Translations under genes and position numbers: made by a program | Notes under the pieces: generated by a model | What the model saw: the letters and a program-made list of their open reading frames with translations, nothing else | Database searches by the model: none | What the model was told of the DNA's origin: nothing | DNA from: Chitinophaga sp. HK235 | GTDB taxonomy: Bacteria; Bacteroidota; Bacteroidia; Chitinophagales; Chitinophagaceae | Assembly: GCF_018255755.1 (NCBI RefSeq) | Contig: NZ_CP073766.1 | Coordinates: 7,562,501-7,626,500, forward strand | DNA: 64,000 nt | Direction of reading: 5' to 3' | Part shown: positions 1 through 7,847 of the stretch, in pieces | Layout: each line of letters starts with the position of its first letter | How positions within the stretch are numbered: the first letter of the stretch is position 1

Positions 1-622
1 AACTGCCGGTTATGAGCTGTTGTTGTGAGGGAGCGTCCAGCATATCCCAGCAGGCGCCAGGCAAGATGCGGATGGTGTCTTGTTTATTGTACAGGTGATC
101 AGTGGCCGCTGTCCATGGGAATATTTTCGGTTGCCTGTCACTGATAGGCTGTGGTGATTTATTAAAGGGTAGTTTATCTCCCTTCCGGAGGGCCCTGCCT
201 TTAAAGCCTCCCTGCGCTACTTTAAGATGTGTGCTGCAGCTGCCGAGCCATGGTGTCAGTGAAAAACCATGGCGGACAGCCAGGTAACAACGTGCTCCGG
301 TGCGTAGTTTTTCAAAAGCCAGCGTAGCGCCTGCATGAACATATAGTGGTTTATGTAGTGGTACGGCCAGGCCGTCGACAGTAGCACCGAAATCGGCTCC
401 TGCTAAGGCGATCAGGGCGGACGCTTCAAACAGGTATTTGCCTGCGGGGAAATGTAATTCCAGTAGCGCTTCATCAGCCGGATTGCCGATGAGAGCGTTA
501 GCTACGGCCATGGCTATACGATCCATTACACCGCCGGGATTGATCCCAAGGTGTTGAAAACCATATCTGCCTTTGTCCTGTATGGTATCCATTATGCCCT
601 GTTGTAATACTACTATGCTCAT
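1..622 (-). CDS. pxpC: 5-oxoprolinase subunit C (PxpC/KipA-like), partial
   Basis: This is the N-terminal 207 codons of a biotin-dependent-carboxyltransferase-like protein; the gene runs off the left edge. The start MSIVVLQQGIMDTIQDKGR, followed by YGFQHLGINPGGVMDRIA, is the typical N-terminus of PxpC/KipA. ALIGNPADEALLELHF and the later RTGARCYLAVRHGF segment also fit the family. PxpC works with PxpA and PxpB in ATP-dependent opening of 5-oxoproline to glutamate in the cytoplasm. The ATG (620..622) overlaps the stop of pxpB in an ATGA junction, so the two are translationally coupled. PxpA, normally the third partner, may lie beyond the left edge. The C-terminal half and any catalytic residues there cannot be judged. 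Confidence 0.88.
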   Translation of the reverse strand, partial: MSIVVLQQGIMDTIQDKGRYGFQHLGINPGGVMDRIAMAVANALIGNPADEALLELHFPAGKYLFEASALIALAGADFGATVDGLAVPLHKPLYVHAGATLAFEKLRTGARCYLAVRHGFSLTPWLGSCSTHLKVAQGGFKGRALRKGDKLPFNKSPQPISDRQPKIFPWTAATDHLYNKQDTIRILPGACWDMLDAPSQQQLITGS

Positions 623-1329
623 TGCTCCTGTTGTATTTGTCTGAAAACTTCCAGCGTAACTGGTATGAACTGTACGCGGTCTCCGGGCCGGCAATAACAG
701 GGATCGGCATTGGCGGGATCAAACATTCGCAACGGTGTTTGCCCTATTATATTCCAGCCTCCGGGGGAAGCCAGCGGATAGATGCCCGTCTGTACGCCTG
801 CAATACCTACGCTGCCGGCGGGTACCTGTAGCCGCGGTTGCTGTCTGCGTGGGGTTTGCAGCGCTGCGCATACTTCCCCCATATAAGGAAATCCCGGCAG
901 GAAACCTGTCAGATATACCGTGTATATTGTCTGTGAATGCCAGGCGATGATATCCGCTATGGCTACATTCCGGGAGGTGGCCATCTCTGTTATATCCGGA
1001 CCCAATGAAGGATCATAACATACCGGAATTCGCAGTTCCCGGGGAGCAGGGAAGGTGATGGTTTCCTGCGTTTTTGTTTTCTCCCGGATATAGGCCGTCA
1101 TCCACTGCAATCCCGGTATACGCTCGTTGCACCTGAGCTGCGCCGCATCATACACGATGGTTAAGGAGGCATATGCCGGTATCAGATCAAGGATATAGGG
1201 GGATGGCCGGGAGCGGAGGCTATGAAAGGTTTTCATTACTTCCTGATGTATCGCCGTATTTATTTTCTGCTCCCATTTTAGGATAACAGCACTGTCTCCA
1301 AGTGGATGTATGACATAGTCAGGATTCAT
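619..1329 (-). CDS. pxpB: 5-oxoprolinase subunit B (PxpB/KipI-like)
   Basis: A 236-residue protein with the hallmarks of the PxpB/KipI family. The N-terminus has LGDSAVILKWEQ. The middle has IPAYASLTIVYD and IPVCYDPSLGPD. The C-terminal cyclophilin-like domain has TGFLPGFPYMGEV, VPAGSVGIAGVQTGIYPLAS, PGGWNIIGQTPLRMFDP and PGDRVQFIPV. Length is normal for the family. It forms a complex with PxpC that hydrolyses 5-oxoproline, a damaged form of glutamate or glutamine; in Bacillus the homologue KipI inhibits the sporulation kinase KinA, which is unlikely here. It is the first gene of a minus-strand operon and its TGA overlaps the ATG of pxpC. No signal peptide is visible, consistent with a cytoplasmic enzyme. 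Confidence 0.92.
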   Translation of the reverse strand: MNPDYVIHPLGDSAVILKWEQKINTAIHQEVMKTFHSLRSRPSPYILDLIPAYASLTIVYDAAQLRCNERIPGLQWMTAYIREKTKTQETITFPAPRELRIPVCYDPSLGPDITEMATSRNVAIADIIAWHSQTIYTVYLTGFLPGFPYMGEVCAALQTPRRQQPRLQVPAGSVGIAGVQTGIYPLASPGGWNIIGQTPLRMFDPANADPCYCRPGDRVQFIPVTLEVFRQIQQEQ

Positions 1330-1546
1330 AGTAACAAGATAATGTTTTTACAGCGGGAAAAACAGCAGCGGCGATATTATTTTAGCCAACGATCCATTTA
1401 TGCTATTGCGACTAATACTTAAGGGGTTCTTTTTTTGCGAGCGTAATTTCAGCTCAGGCTATTCCTTGTCTATTCCCTTATATGGCCTGATAATGTGATC
1501 TGCAGCAGGTTTGATTTGCTGATAAAAATCATAAAATAAAATAGAA

Positions 1547-1558
1547 GACAAATTTGTC
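1547..1558. promoter_or_regulatory. 12-bp perfect palindrome over the -33 element; candidate Rrf2 operator
   Basis: GACAAATTTGTC is a perfect palindrome. It contains the TTTG (1553..1556) that serves as the -33 element of the promoter in front of the Rrf2-family gene. Its position suits an autoregulatory operator, since Rrf2 proteins bind short dyads near their own promoters. Binding by this protein is an inference; a 12-bp palindrome in AT-rich DNA could also occur by chance. Confidence 0.45.
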
Positions 1559-1583
1559 CGTTATTTTAAAGCAACTATCTTTG
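1553..1583 (+). promoter_or_regulatory. Bacteroidota-type promoter of the Rrf2 gene
   Basis: TTTG at 1553..1556 and TATCTTTG at 1576..1583 match the Bacteroidota -33 (TTTG) and -7 (TAnnTTTG) elements with a 19-bp gap. The start codon at 1601 lies 17 bp past the -7 box, so the leader should be only about 10-15 nt. Confidence 0.7.
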
Positions 1584-1600
1584 TGTCATAAATCTGCAAG

Positions 1601-2035
1601 ATGCTTTCCAAAGCGTGTAAATATGGAATCAAAGCAACACTCTTCCTTGCGCAGCAATCGAAGGATGGCAGAATGTCAAACGTGCGGGAGATCGCGGAGG
1701 CCATTGGTTCGCCGGAAGCGTTTACAGCAAAAGTGCTGCAACAACTTGTGCGCTGTGCGATCATCAGTTCCGTCAAAGGCGCCAAAGGCGGTTTCTATAT
1801 CGAAGGGCACACGCTTAGCACGCTTAACCTGTTGCGGATCGTTGTAGCGATTGATGGGAGGGGCCTCATTGAAAACTGTATGCTGGGCCTGAGCGAATGC
1901 TCCGAAAACCAGCCTTGTCCGGTACATCGCCAGTTCAAATGGATCAAGGAAGACATCGTACACATGCTCTGCAAGTCGATGGTGAATGAGCTGACCATGG
2001 AAGTAGCACTGAATTTGACGGTATTAAAAAACTGA
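1601..2035 (+). CDS. Rrf2 family transcriptional regulator (NsrR/IscR-like, Fe-S)
   Basis: A 144-residue Rrf2 winged-helix regulator. The N-terminal MLSKACKYGIKATLFLA and NVREIAEAIGSPEAFTAKVL segments form the DNA-binding domain, and GAKGGF is the wing. Three cysteines at residues 93, 100 and 106 (CMLGLSEC then ENQPC) are the expected ligands of an iron-sulfur cluster. Such proteins sense nitric oxide, redox state or iron-sulfur supply. Because the gene lies just upstream of norC and nirK sequences, a nitrosative-stress role like NsrR is the best guess; the exact subfamily cannot be fixed from sequence alone. A perfect -33/-7 promoter precedes it, with a palindrome over the -33 element that could allow autoregulation. 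Confidence 0.88.
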   Translation: MLSKACKYGIKATLFLAQQSKDGRMSNVREIAEAIGSPEAFTAKVLQQLVRCAIISSVKGAKGGFYIEGHTLSTLNLLRIVVAIDGRGLIENCMLGLSECSENQPCPVHRQFKWIKEDIVHMLCKSMVNELTMEVALNLTVLKN

Positions 2036-2055
2036 TTTTTTTGATTGTAAACAGG

Positions 2056-2072
2056 ATAAAAATGTCTTTTAT
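2056..2072. repeat. Short inverted repeat upstream of norC remnant/nirK
   Basis: ATAAAA and TTTTAT are separated by 5 nt, just past the stop of the Rrf2 gene and about 85 bp before the norC remnant. It could be a regulator site for the nitrite genes, but it does not match the GACAAATTTGTC dyad and is weak. Confidence 0.25.
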
Positions 2073-2154
2073 TTAAGCCGGAGACTGAAATCATAGATAG
2101 TCGGTTCGGCTCCGATCCGGTTCGTCGTATTCATAACCTATAAAATCTGTTGAC

Positions 2155-2393
2155 ATGCTTACAAAGAGTAGCGCCAGGATATTCTTCCTCGGCGGCACGA
2201 TTGTTACGTTCCTTTATATTCATTGGCTTGTCGTGGCATACACTCAGCAAAGATATTCCTCATAGAACGCATGAAAAAAACCTGACACCTTCTGTGATTG
2301 CAGGTAAGCGGCTGTTTGAAGCCAACAACTGCATGGGCTGCCATACTATTATGGGTGAGGGTTACGTATGATGCCCCGGAGGCAAAACCATAA
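2155..2393 (+). pseudogene. norC: norC remnant (nitric oxide reductase cytochrome c subunit)
   Basis: This is a broken gene for the cytochrome c subunit of nitric oxide reductase. From ATG at 2155, frame 1 reads MLTKSSARIFFLGGTIVTFLY, the start of the membrane anchor. The match then moves to frame 2, reading FIGLSWHTLSK, then PHRTHEKNLTPSVIAGKR and LFEANNCMGCHTIMGEG. It moves again to frame 3 for YDAPEAKP before a stop. So two small indels break the gene, one near 2206-2222 and one near 2360. The haem-binding CMGCH (2330..2344) survives. NorC is normally about 145-220 residues; only about 75 codons remain, and no norB follows. As it stands it cannot make a full NorC. It lies between the Rrf2 regulator and nirK, where a working nor gene would be expected. 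Confidence 0.8.
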
Positions 2394-2438
2394 CATGTTA
2401 TCTCTCCCTTACCGAAAAGAATTAAAACATTATAACAC

Positions 2439-3890
2439 ATGATGAACAGGATCAAACCATTGCTTGGAACATTACTCGGCCTGTGGCTGCTGAGCGGCTG
2501 CACAGGCACTGAAAAAGATGCAGACCGAAAATCCACAACACCGCCCGCAGATATCAAAGCTGTTGGGCAAAGCGTAGCAGAAACGACCGCGCCGCCACTG
2601 GTACCAAAACCCGTTGGCTCGCGGGAAGCAACCAAACTTATCGTCAACATGGAGATCATGGAAAAAGAAGGAGAGATGGCGGACGGTGTGAAATACCTTT
2701 ACTGGACCTTCAACGGTACCGTACCAGGTAGCTTTATCCGTACCCGTATAGGCGACGAAGTGGAATTTCACCTGAAGAACCATCCCAACAACAAACTGCC
2801 ACACAATATTGACCTGTACGCTGTGACAGGGCCGGGTGGCGGAGCTGCCTCCTCTTTCGTAGCGCCAGGCCATGAAGTTGTATTCTCCTTTAAAGTGGTC
2901 AATCCAGGCCTTTTCGTCTACCACTGCGCCACCGCACCGGTAGCCATGCACATCGCGAATGGCATGTATGGTCTTATACTGGTAGAACCTGAAGGAGGAC
3001 TGCCGCCAGTAGACAAGGAGTATTACATCATGCAGGGCGACTTCTACACCAAAGGCAAAAACGGCGAACCAGGCCTGCAGCCCTTCGATATGCAGAAGGC
3101 GGTAGACGAGCATCCCGACTACGTGGTGTTCAACGGTAAAGTCGGTTCGCTGACCGGTGATAACGCTATCAAAGCGAATGTCGGTGAAACGGTACGCCTT
3201 TTCGTAGGCAACGGTGGTCCCAACATGGTGTCTTCATTCCACGTCATCGGAGAAATTTTCGATAAGGTGCACGTGGAAGGTGGAGACCTGATCAACAAGA
3301 ACGTACAGACCACACTGATTCCTGCGGGAGGGGCGACCATCGTAGACTTCAAGGTAGAGGTGCCAGGTACTTTCGTGATCGTAGACCACTCTATTTCCCG
3401 CACATTCAATAAAGGTTCCTTAGGTATGCTGACCGTTGCAGGGCCTGAAAACAAAAATTTGTACTCTGGTAAACAAACAGACGGTATCTATCAGCCCGAA
3501 GGCGGTACTATTCAGTCTATGCCCGGCGAGAAGGCCCCGGCTGCACCTAAAGCTGCCAACCTCGCAGAGCGGATTGCTATGGGTAAGATGGTGTATTCCA
3601 AAACCTGCCTTGCCTGTCACCAGGAAAACGGTACGGGTATCCCGAATGCCTTTCCTCCGCTCGCCGGCTCCGATTTCCTGAACGCAGATGCAGGCCGTGT
3701 GATAGATATCGTGCTGCATGGTAAGACCGGTGAGGTCGTGGTGAACGGCGCCAAATTCAATGGCGTGATGCCAGCCCAAACGCTGACAGATGAAGAGATC
3801 GCGAATGTGTTGTCATACGTTTACTCCAGCTGGGGTAACAAGAAACAGGAAATCAAACCGGGAACGGTGGCGGCTAAACGTAAACATTAA
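2439..3890 (+). CDS. nirK: Copper nitrite reductase NirK with fused C-terminal cytochrome c domain; type 2 Cu ligand replaced
   Basis: A 483-residue exported NirK: a lipoprotein-type signal (LLSGC), two cupredoxin domains (about 65-345) and a C-terminal cytochrome c domain with CLACH at 390-394. It would reduce nitrite to nitric oxide in the periplasm, taking electrons through its own haem. Type 1 copper residues are visible: His122 (PHNID), Cys163 (VYHCA), and the His and Met of AMHIANGMYG. Catalytic Asp125 is present, as are the HVIGEIFD His and the VDHSISRTFNKG His. However, the residue two after Asp, normally His (HNxDxH, a type 2 copper ligand), is Tyr127 (TAC, 2817..2819). The rest follows AniA-type NirK closely. 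One of three type 2 ligands therefore seems lost and activity may be impaired. The start is ATGATG; either Met is possible. Confidence 0.93.
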   Translation: MMNRIKPLLGTLLGLWLLSGCTGTEKDADRKSTTPPADIKAVGQSVAETTAPPLVPKPVGSREATKLIVNMEIMEKEGEMADGVKYLYWTFNGTVPGSFIRTRIGDEVEFHLKNHPNNKLPHNIDLYAVTGPGGGAASSFVAPGHEVVFSFKVVNPGLFVYHCATAPVAMHIANGMYGLILVEPEGGLPPVDKEYYIMQGDFYTKGKNGEPGLQPFDMQKAVDEHPDYVVFNGKVGSLTGDNAIKANVGETVRLFVGNGGPNMVSSFHVIGEIFDKVHVEGGDLINKNVQTTLIPAGGATIVDFKVEVPGTFVIVDHSISRTFNKGSLGMLTVAGPENKNLYSGKQTDGIYQPEGGTIQSMPGEKAPAAPKAANLAERIAMGKMVYSKTCLACHQENGTGIPNAFPPLAGSDFLNADAGRVIDIVLHGKTGEVVVNGAKFNGVMPAQTLTDEEIANVLSYVYSSWGNKKQEIKPGTVAAKRKH

Positions 3891-3912
3891 ATACTAACCA
3901 TTAACCAATACT

Positions 3913-4767
3913 ATGAACAACTTAGGGTTCTCCGCCATCTGCATGTGCGCTTCGCTGGTCGTCTCCTGTTCCAACCTGACATTGCGACCGGACACGTTAC
4001 CCATCGAAGCACCGGCAACCTCTGGTACAGGCGGAGAGCCCTTATCTATCCTGGTTGCTCCAACAGATACTACAAGTATGGCGGAAGTGAAAGGTGGCAG
4101 TTATGTCCCTTTCTACGGCAAGGCTGATTCTTCGGTAATGGTTAAAGGCTTTCAAATGGATATACACCCTGTCACCAACCGGCAGTTCCTGGCCTTTGTG
4201 CGGCTCAACCCACAATGGCGGCGCTCCGCAATCAAACGTATTTATGCGGATGGCAATTATCTCGCCGGCTGGCAGAACGATAGTACACTGGGCTACGGCA
4301 TGTTGGAAGATGCACCTGTCACCAATGTTTCCTGGTTTGCAGCAAAGGCCTACTGTAACGCTATCGGCAAAACGTTACCTACTGTAAATCAGTGGGAATA
4401 TGCGGCTATGGCCGATGAAACAACGCGTGACGCCCGCGCCAGAACGTCTTACAACCAGCATATCCTCAGCTGGTACGAAAAGCCCAATACCTCCGGCTTG
4501 TCCGTAGGCCTTACCACGCCCAATTACTGGGGCATCATGGACCTGCACGGGCTAGTCTGGGAATGGACAGAGGATTTTAGTGAAGTGATGCTCTCCGGCG
4601 AATCGCGGAGAGATGTGTCTACCGATAACTCAATGTTTTGCGGAAGCGGTTCCGTAGGGGCCAGCGACTTGATGAACTACGCAGCGTTTATGCGCTTCGC
4701 ATTTAGGGGAAGCCTCAAAGCGAATTACTGCGTACAAAACCAGGGCTTCCGTTGTGTATCGAAATAA
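3913..4767 (+). CDS. nirV: NirV-like formylglycine-generating-enzyme-fold protein
   Basis: A 284-residue exported protein, probably a lipoprotein (LVVSCSN, Cys19). It has an FGE-sulfatase (SUMF1) domain: VKGGSYVPFY, MDIHPVTNRQFLAFV, DAPVTNVSWFAAKAYC, LPTVNQWEYAA, LHGLVWEWTEDF and the terminal NQGFRCV. The cysteine pair used by true formylglycine-generating enzymes is not seen in the segment before GFRC, which reads FAFRGSLKANYC. This fits NirV proteins, which sit next to nirK and whose exact role in nitrite reductase maturation is unsettled. It lies 22 bp after nirK and 12 bp before the SCO gene, in one apparent operon. It may help assemble NirK or its copper centres; that is inference from position. 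Confidence 0.82.
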   Translation: MNNLGFSAICMCASLVVSCSNLTLRPDTLPIEAPATSGTGGEPLSILVAPTDTTSMAEVKGGSYVPFYGKADSSVMVKGFQMDIHPVTNRQFLAFVRLNPQWRRSAIKRIYADGNYLAGWQNDSTLGYGMLEDAPVTNVSWFAAKAYCNAIGKTLPTVNQWEYAAMADETTRDARARTSYNQHILSWYEKPNTSGLSVGLTTPNYWGIMDLHGLVWEWTEDFSEVMLSGESRRDVSTDNSMFCGSGSVGASDLMNYAAFMRFAFRGSLKANYCVQNQGFRCVSK

Positions 4768-4779
4768 ATTCATAAAACT

Positions 4780-5388
4780 ATGAAAACGATGCTCTATTGT
4801 TTGGCATGCCTGCTCCTGACAGCAGCCTGTCATACAAACAAACAACCACAACAGCCACCAGTACAAAAAGAACAAACCACCGTCGATAAAAACGCGGCCT
4901 CCATATTTGACCTGGCTTCTACCTGGAAGACGGAAGAAGGCAATACTATCCATTTGCGTGATCTGAAAGGAAAGACGCTGGTAGTGGTAATGATCTACAC
5001 GAGTTGCAAGTCTGCCTGTCCCCGCCTGGTGGCCGATATGCTGGCCATCAGTGAAAAAGTGCCGGACCGTGCTAAAAACAATGTACAGTATGTACTCGTC
5101 AGCATAGATCCGGAACACGATACGCCTGAGAAACTGAAGGAATTTGCCATTAGTAAGAGCATGGACGGGAAAGAATGGACCTTTTTGCAAGGGAATCCGG
5201 AAACGGTGAGGGAATTCGCTAATGTACTTGCAGTAAAGTACAAAGAGATTTCACCTATAGATTTTTCTCACTCCAATATTATCAGTGTATTCGATCCCGC
5301 CGGCCGCCTCGTTCATCAACAGGAAGGGCTCGGCGTCAACAACCAGGCAACTGTAGATGCCATCATTAAAACTGCCGGCAATGAATAA
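4780..5388 (+). CDS. SCO1/SenC-family copper chaperone, lipoprotein
   Basis: A 202-residue thioredoxin-fold protein with a lipoprotein signal (LLLTAACHTN). The SCO copper site is complete: Cys76 and Cys80 in CKSACP, and His164 in SHSNIISVFD. Other family segments are LRDLKGKTLVVVMIYTSC and VLVSIDPEHDTPEKLKEF. SCO proteins bind copper in the periplasm and deliver it to copper enzymes, classically the CuA site of cytochrome oxidase. Placed between nirV and a porin in the nirK operon, this one probably serves NirK copper loading (inference). Its last codons overlap the start of the porin gene (5381) by 8 bp. Confidence 0.88.
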   Translation: MKTMLYCLACLLLTAACHTNKQPQQPPVQKEQTTVDKNAASIFDLASTWKTEEGNTIHLRDLKGKTLVVVMIYTSCKSACPRLVADMLAISEKVPDRAKNNVQYVLVSIDPEHDTPEKLKEFAISKSMDGKEWTFLQGNPETVREFANVLAVKYKEISPIDFSHSNIISVFDPAGRLVHQQEGLGVNNQATVDAIIKTAGNE

Positions 5389-6646
5389 GAAGACCCTACT
5401 CATTTCCCTGCTATCCATCCCATTTTTCGAAGCAGCTGCGCAACAGGTGGATGTCAGCGCAGATATGCGGTTCCGGTATGAACACCGCAACGGCTATGGC
5501 GGCCTTTTACCCGATACGGCAAAGGCAGCCGACTTTGTGGTGCAGCGCAGCCGCATCATCATCGACTATACCTCTCCCCAGCTCAAGCTCCGCATTTCTC
5601 CGCAAAGCGTGCGTATCTGGGGGGATGTGGCCACCAATGCTAAAACCGATGCCGCATTCCAGATGCATGAAGCCTGGGCGGAGGTCTCCTTCCGTCAGAA
5701 ATGGGCATTGCGCGCCGGCCGCCAGGAATTCAATTACGACGATGCGCGCATCCTCGGTAACGTTGACTGGACCATGCAGGCCCGCAGTCACGATGCTGTC
5801 CTGCTGCAATACAAGCCTTCGGCTATGCATACATTTCACGCCGCCGCTGCACTCAACGCTAACCGGGAAAGTAACAGCAAAGAGCCTTATACCGTTCCGC
5901 AGTACCGTTACCTGCAATTCGGCTGGTATCACGGCCAACGGAACCATCTCGCCTGGAGCTTACTGTTCCTGAACCATGGCATTCCTTATTTGCGGGAGCA
6001 GCACGAAAAAACCGCATGGAACCAGACATTCGGTCCACGAATTACTTTTCAGCAAAATGCCTTCAGTGCGGATGCGGCATTCTACGCACAAACTGGCGGG
6101 CTCGCAGGGGAGACCCTCAATGCCTGGTACTGCTCCGGCAACCTGAGTTACAAGTTTGCAAAGGGCTGGCAAACCGGTGCAGGTTTCGAATATTTATCAG
6201 GTAAAGCAGGCGACGATGCCAGCCCCAGTTATAAGAGTTTTACGCCATGGTTTGGCACAAATCATAAGTTCAATGGCTATATGGATTACTTCTATGTAGG
6301 CAATCATCTTAATTCCGTTGGGCTGACAGATCTATACGGCAATCTATCCTATGAAAAACCCGCTTTTAAGGCGCGGCTGACACCACACTTTTTTTCATCA
6401 GCTGCGCCTTTATTTGCAGACGGACAAAAGTTAAAAAGCTATCTCGGCACTGAGCTTGATCTCACCGTCGGATTTTCTATTATCGATTTCGTTTGGTTGA
6501 ATGGCGGATGTTCGCAGATGTTCGCTACGTCCACCATGGAGCGATTGAAAGGTGTTTCGAATGCCACCTCCGGCAATTGGATGTTCCTGGAATTGCAAAT
6601 CAACCCGAAATTATTTACCATCAAAACTGTCAGGAAAAGTGAATAA
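5381..6646 (+). CDS. Alginate-export-type outer-membrane beta-barrel protein
   Basis: About 421 residues with a clear signal peptide (MKK-like start MNKKTLLISLLSIPFFEAAA, then QQ). The start at 5381 is chosen over an upstream in-frame ATG because it places the signal peptide at the N-terminus and couples to the SCO stop. The mature protein has VSADMRFRYEHRNGYG, VQRSRIIIDY, AWAEVSFRQKWALRAGRQEF and repeated amphipathic strands, as in the alginate-export (AlgE-like) porin family common in Bacteroidota. In the nirK operon it may let nitrite or copper cross the outer membrane, but the substrate cannot be read from sequence. It appears to be the last gene of the operon. Confidence 0.75.
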   Translation: MNKKTLLISLLSIPFFEAAAQQVDVSADMRFRYEHRNGYGGLLPDTAKAADFVVQRSRIIIDYTSPQLKLRISPQSVRIWGDVATNAKTDAAFQMHEAWAEVSFRQKWALRAGRQEFNYDDARILGNVDWTMQARSHDAVLLQYKPSAMHTFHAAAALNANRESNSKEPYTVPQYRYLQFGWYHGQRNHLAWSLLFLNHGIPYLREQHEKTAWNQTFGPRITFQQNAFSADAAFYAQTGGLAGETLNAWYCSGNLSYKFAKGWQTGAGFEYLSGKAGDDASPSYKSFTPWFGTNHKFNGYMDYFYVGNHLNSVGLTDLYGNLSYEKPAFKARLTPHFFSSAAPLFADGQKLKSYLGTELDLTVGFSIIDFVWLNGGCSQMFATSTMERLKGVSNATSGNWMFLELQINPKLFTIKTVRKSE

Positions 6647-7037
6647 CATGAACATGGATGTTGCGGAAGCATGCGGTACGACTACTCCTTTTTATCAGTC
6701 GGGAGGGCAGGAAGAAGTAGACGATTTGATGGGCATCCAGGTCCAGGTATTGCGGCAGTGTCCACTGAATCAACTTTCCGTCTATGATGGTCCTGATGTT
6801 TGCATCGGAGTGAAAGGCCCCCCGGAGCCTTACAGTGGATAAGCTTAATCAGGGTCTGTATATATCATCATATTATTGGTCATCATCAGCAAAACAAAAT
6901 CCGTAGTTATTGCTGCTGGTTTCTTTATTCGATAAAAGCATGCTAATTTTATGTGACAGGATACGACCCAGCGGGGATTGACCGGCTACTATTTCCGTAC
7001 TTCGTTGTCAAATGATTTTATATTTATATTAACTATT
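6647..7037. other. Non-coding stretch of about 390 bp; possible gene fragment on the minus strand
   Basis: No convincing intact gene lies here. On the minus strand roughly 6640-6840 is open without a start and reads, in part, SDANIRTIIDGKLIQWTLPQ and YLDLDAHQIVYFFLPSRL. This looks protein-like but I do not recognise it; it may be a gene remnant. The part from about 6845 to 7037 is AT-rich and should hold the promoter of the next gene; no clear TAnnTTTG box was found. Confidence 0.4.
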
Positions 7038-7736
7038 ATGATAGATTTATCTCATGCTGAGAAACACATTCATTGTGTCACAAATTTTCAAGACCTTGTT
7101 TCTACGCCATTTAGTGGAGAAATGAATGCGATTTGTTGGACTCGTAATCTGATAGGTGATTTTTCTGAGATTGTTAAAAAGGTAGCGCTAAGCGGAAATA
7201 TAACGGTAATTGAACAAGAGGAACTTCGTGAACTTCAGTTGAGTGAACAAGGGCAACTTGCCCGTGAAATTCTTTTAAATGACTTGAAGGCATTGAAAGA
7301 TCATGGCGCATCGCCAATCCTTAATGTGATCAACTACTATGATCGGGATGATACCTACCCGTTTTTTTCAACCGATGTTTATTCATTTCATGTAGATCGC
7401 TCTCCCATACCAACCGATACCTTTTTATGCACCTACTATGGCGAGTCGAGTGAAATATTGCCAAATTCACAAGGCACAAAGAAAGTACTTATTCCGGAAA
7501 TACGTGATGAACTCAAAAAACTATATCATGGAGCAGATGAAGGTTTTGAGTCATTCTTAAGTGACCATTTCTTTGATCTGCACTATCAGGCTAAACCTGG
7601 TGTACGTCCAATAAGCTTAGGTCTTGGTAATCTATGGAAGTTGGCGGTTGATCATCCTGAAAGTCAGGTTCCTCCTTGTATTCACCGTGCACCAAAGGAA
7701 AAATCCGGACAGAGTAGGTTGTTGTTGATCTGTTGA
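7038..7736 (+). CDS. DUF1826-like protein
   Basis: A protein of about 232 residues from ATG 7038 (MIDLSHAEKHIHCVTNF); an in-frame ATG 60 bp upstream is less likely because it adds a stretch unlike the rest. Visible segments are AICWTRNLIGDF, INYYDRDDTYPFFSTDVYSFHVDRSP, TFLCTYYGES and CIHRAP near the C-terminus followed by SRLLLIC. The paired His-x-Asp and CIHRAP motifs resemble DUF1826, a family without a settled function that may be oxygenase-like or metal-binding. No signal peptide. It stands alone with its own terminator and is more AT-rich than the genes to its left. Confidence 0.55.
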   Translation: MIDLSHAEKHIHCVTNFQDLVSTPFSGEMNAICWTRNLIGDFSEIVKKVALSGNITVIEQEELRELQLSEQGQLAREILLNDLKALKDHGASPILNVINYYDRDDTYPFFSTDVYSFHVDRSPIPTDTFLCTYYGESSEILPNSQGTKKVLIPEIRDELKKLYHGADEGFESFLSDHFFDLHYQAKPGVRPISLGLGNLWKLAVDHPESQVPPCIHRAPKEKSGQSRLLLIC

Positions 7737-7750
7737 ATACAAATCCTTAA

Positions 7751-7786
7751 AAAAGCCTTCAAATCCAATGACTTGAAGGCTTTTTT
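7751..7786. terminator. Rho-independent terminator, bidirectional
   Basis: A 12-bp perfect stem (AAAAGCCTTCAA at 7751..7762 and its complement at 7773..7784) is flanked by A and T runs. It can end both the DUF1826-like gene on the plus strand and dinB-like transcription from the right. Confidence 0.85.
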
Positions 7787-7847
7787 AGTTTCAGGTGAAG
7801 AGATAAAAACATTATTTCTCCCGATTATATCCCGGCGAATGTCAGTT

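Noticed and set aside
3913..4767. An active formylglycine-generating enzyme
   Set aside because: The cysteine pair used in catalysis is not found, and the position after nirK fits the NirV group instead.
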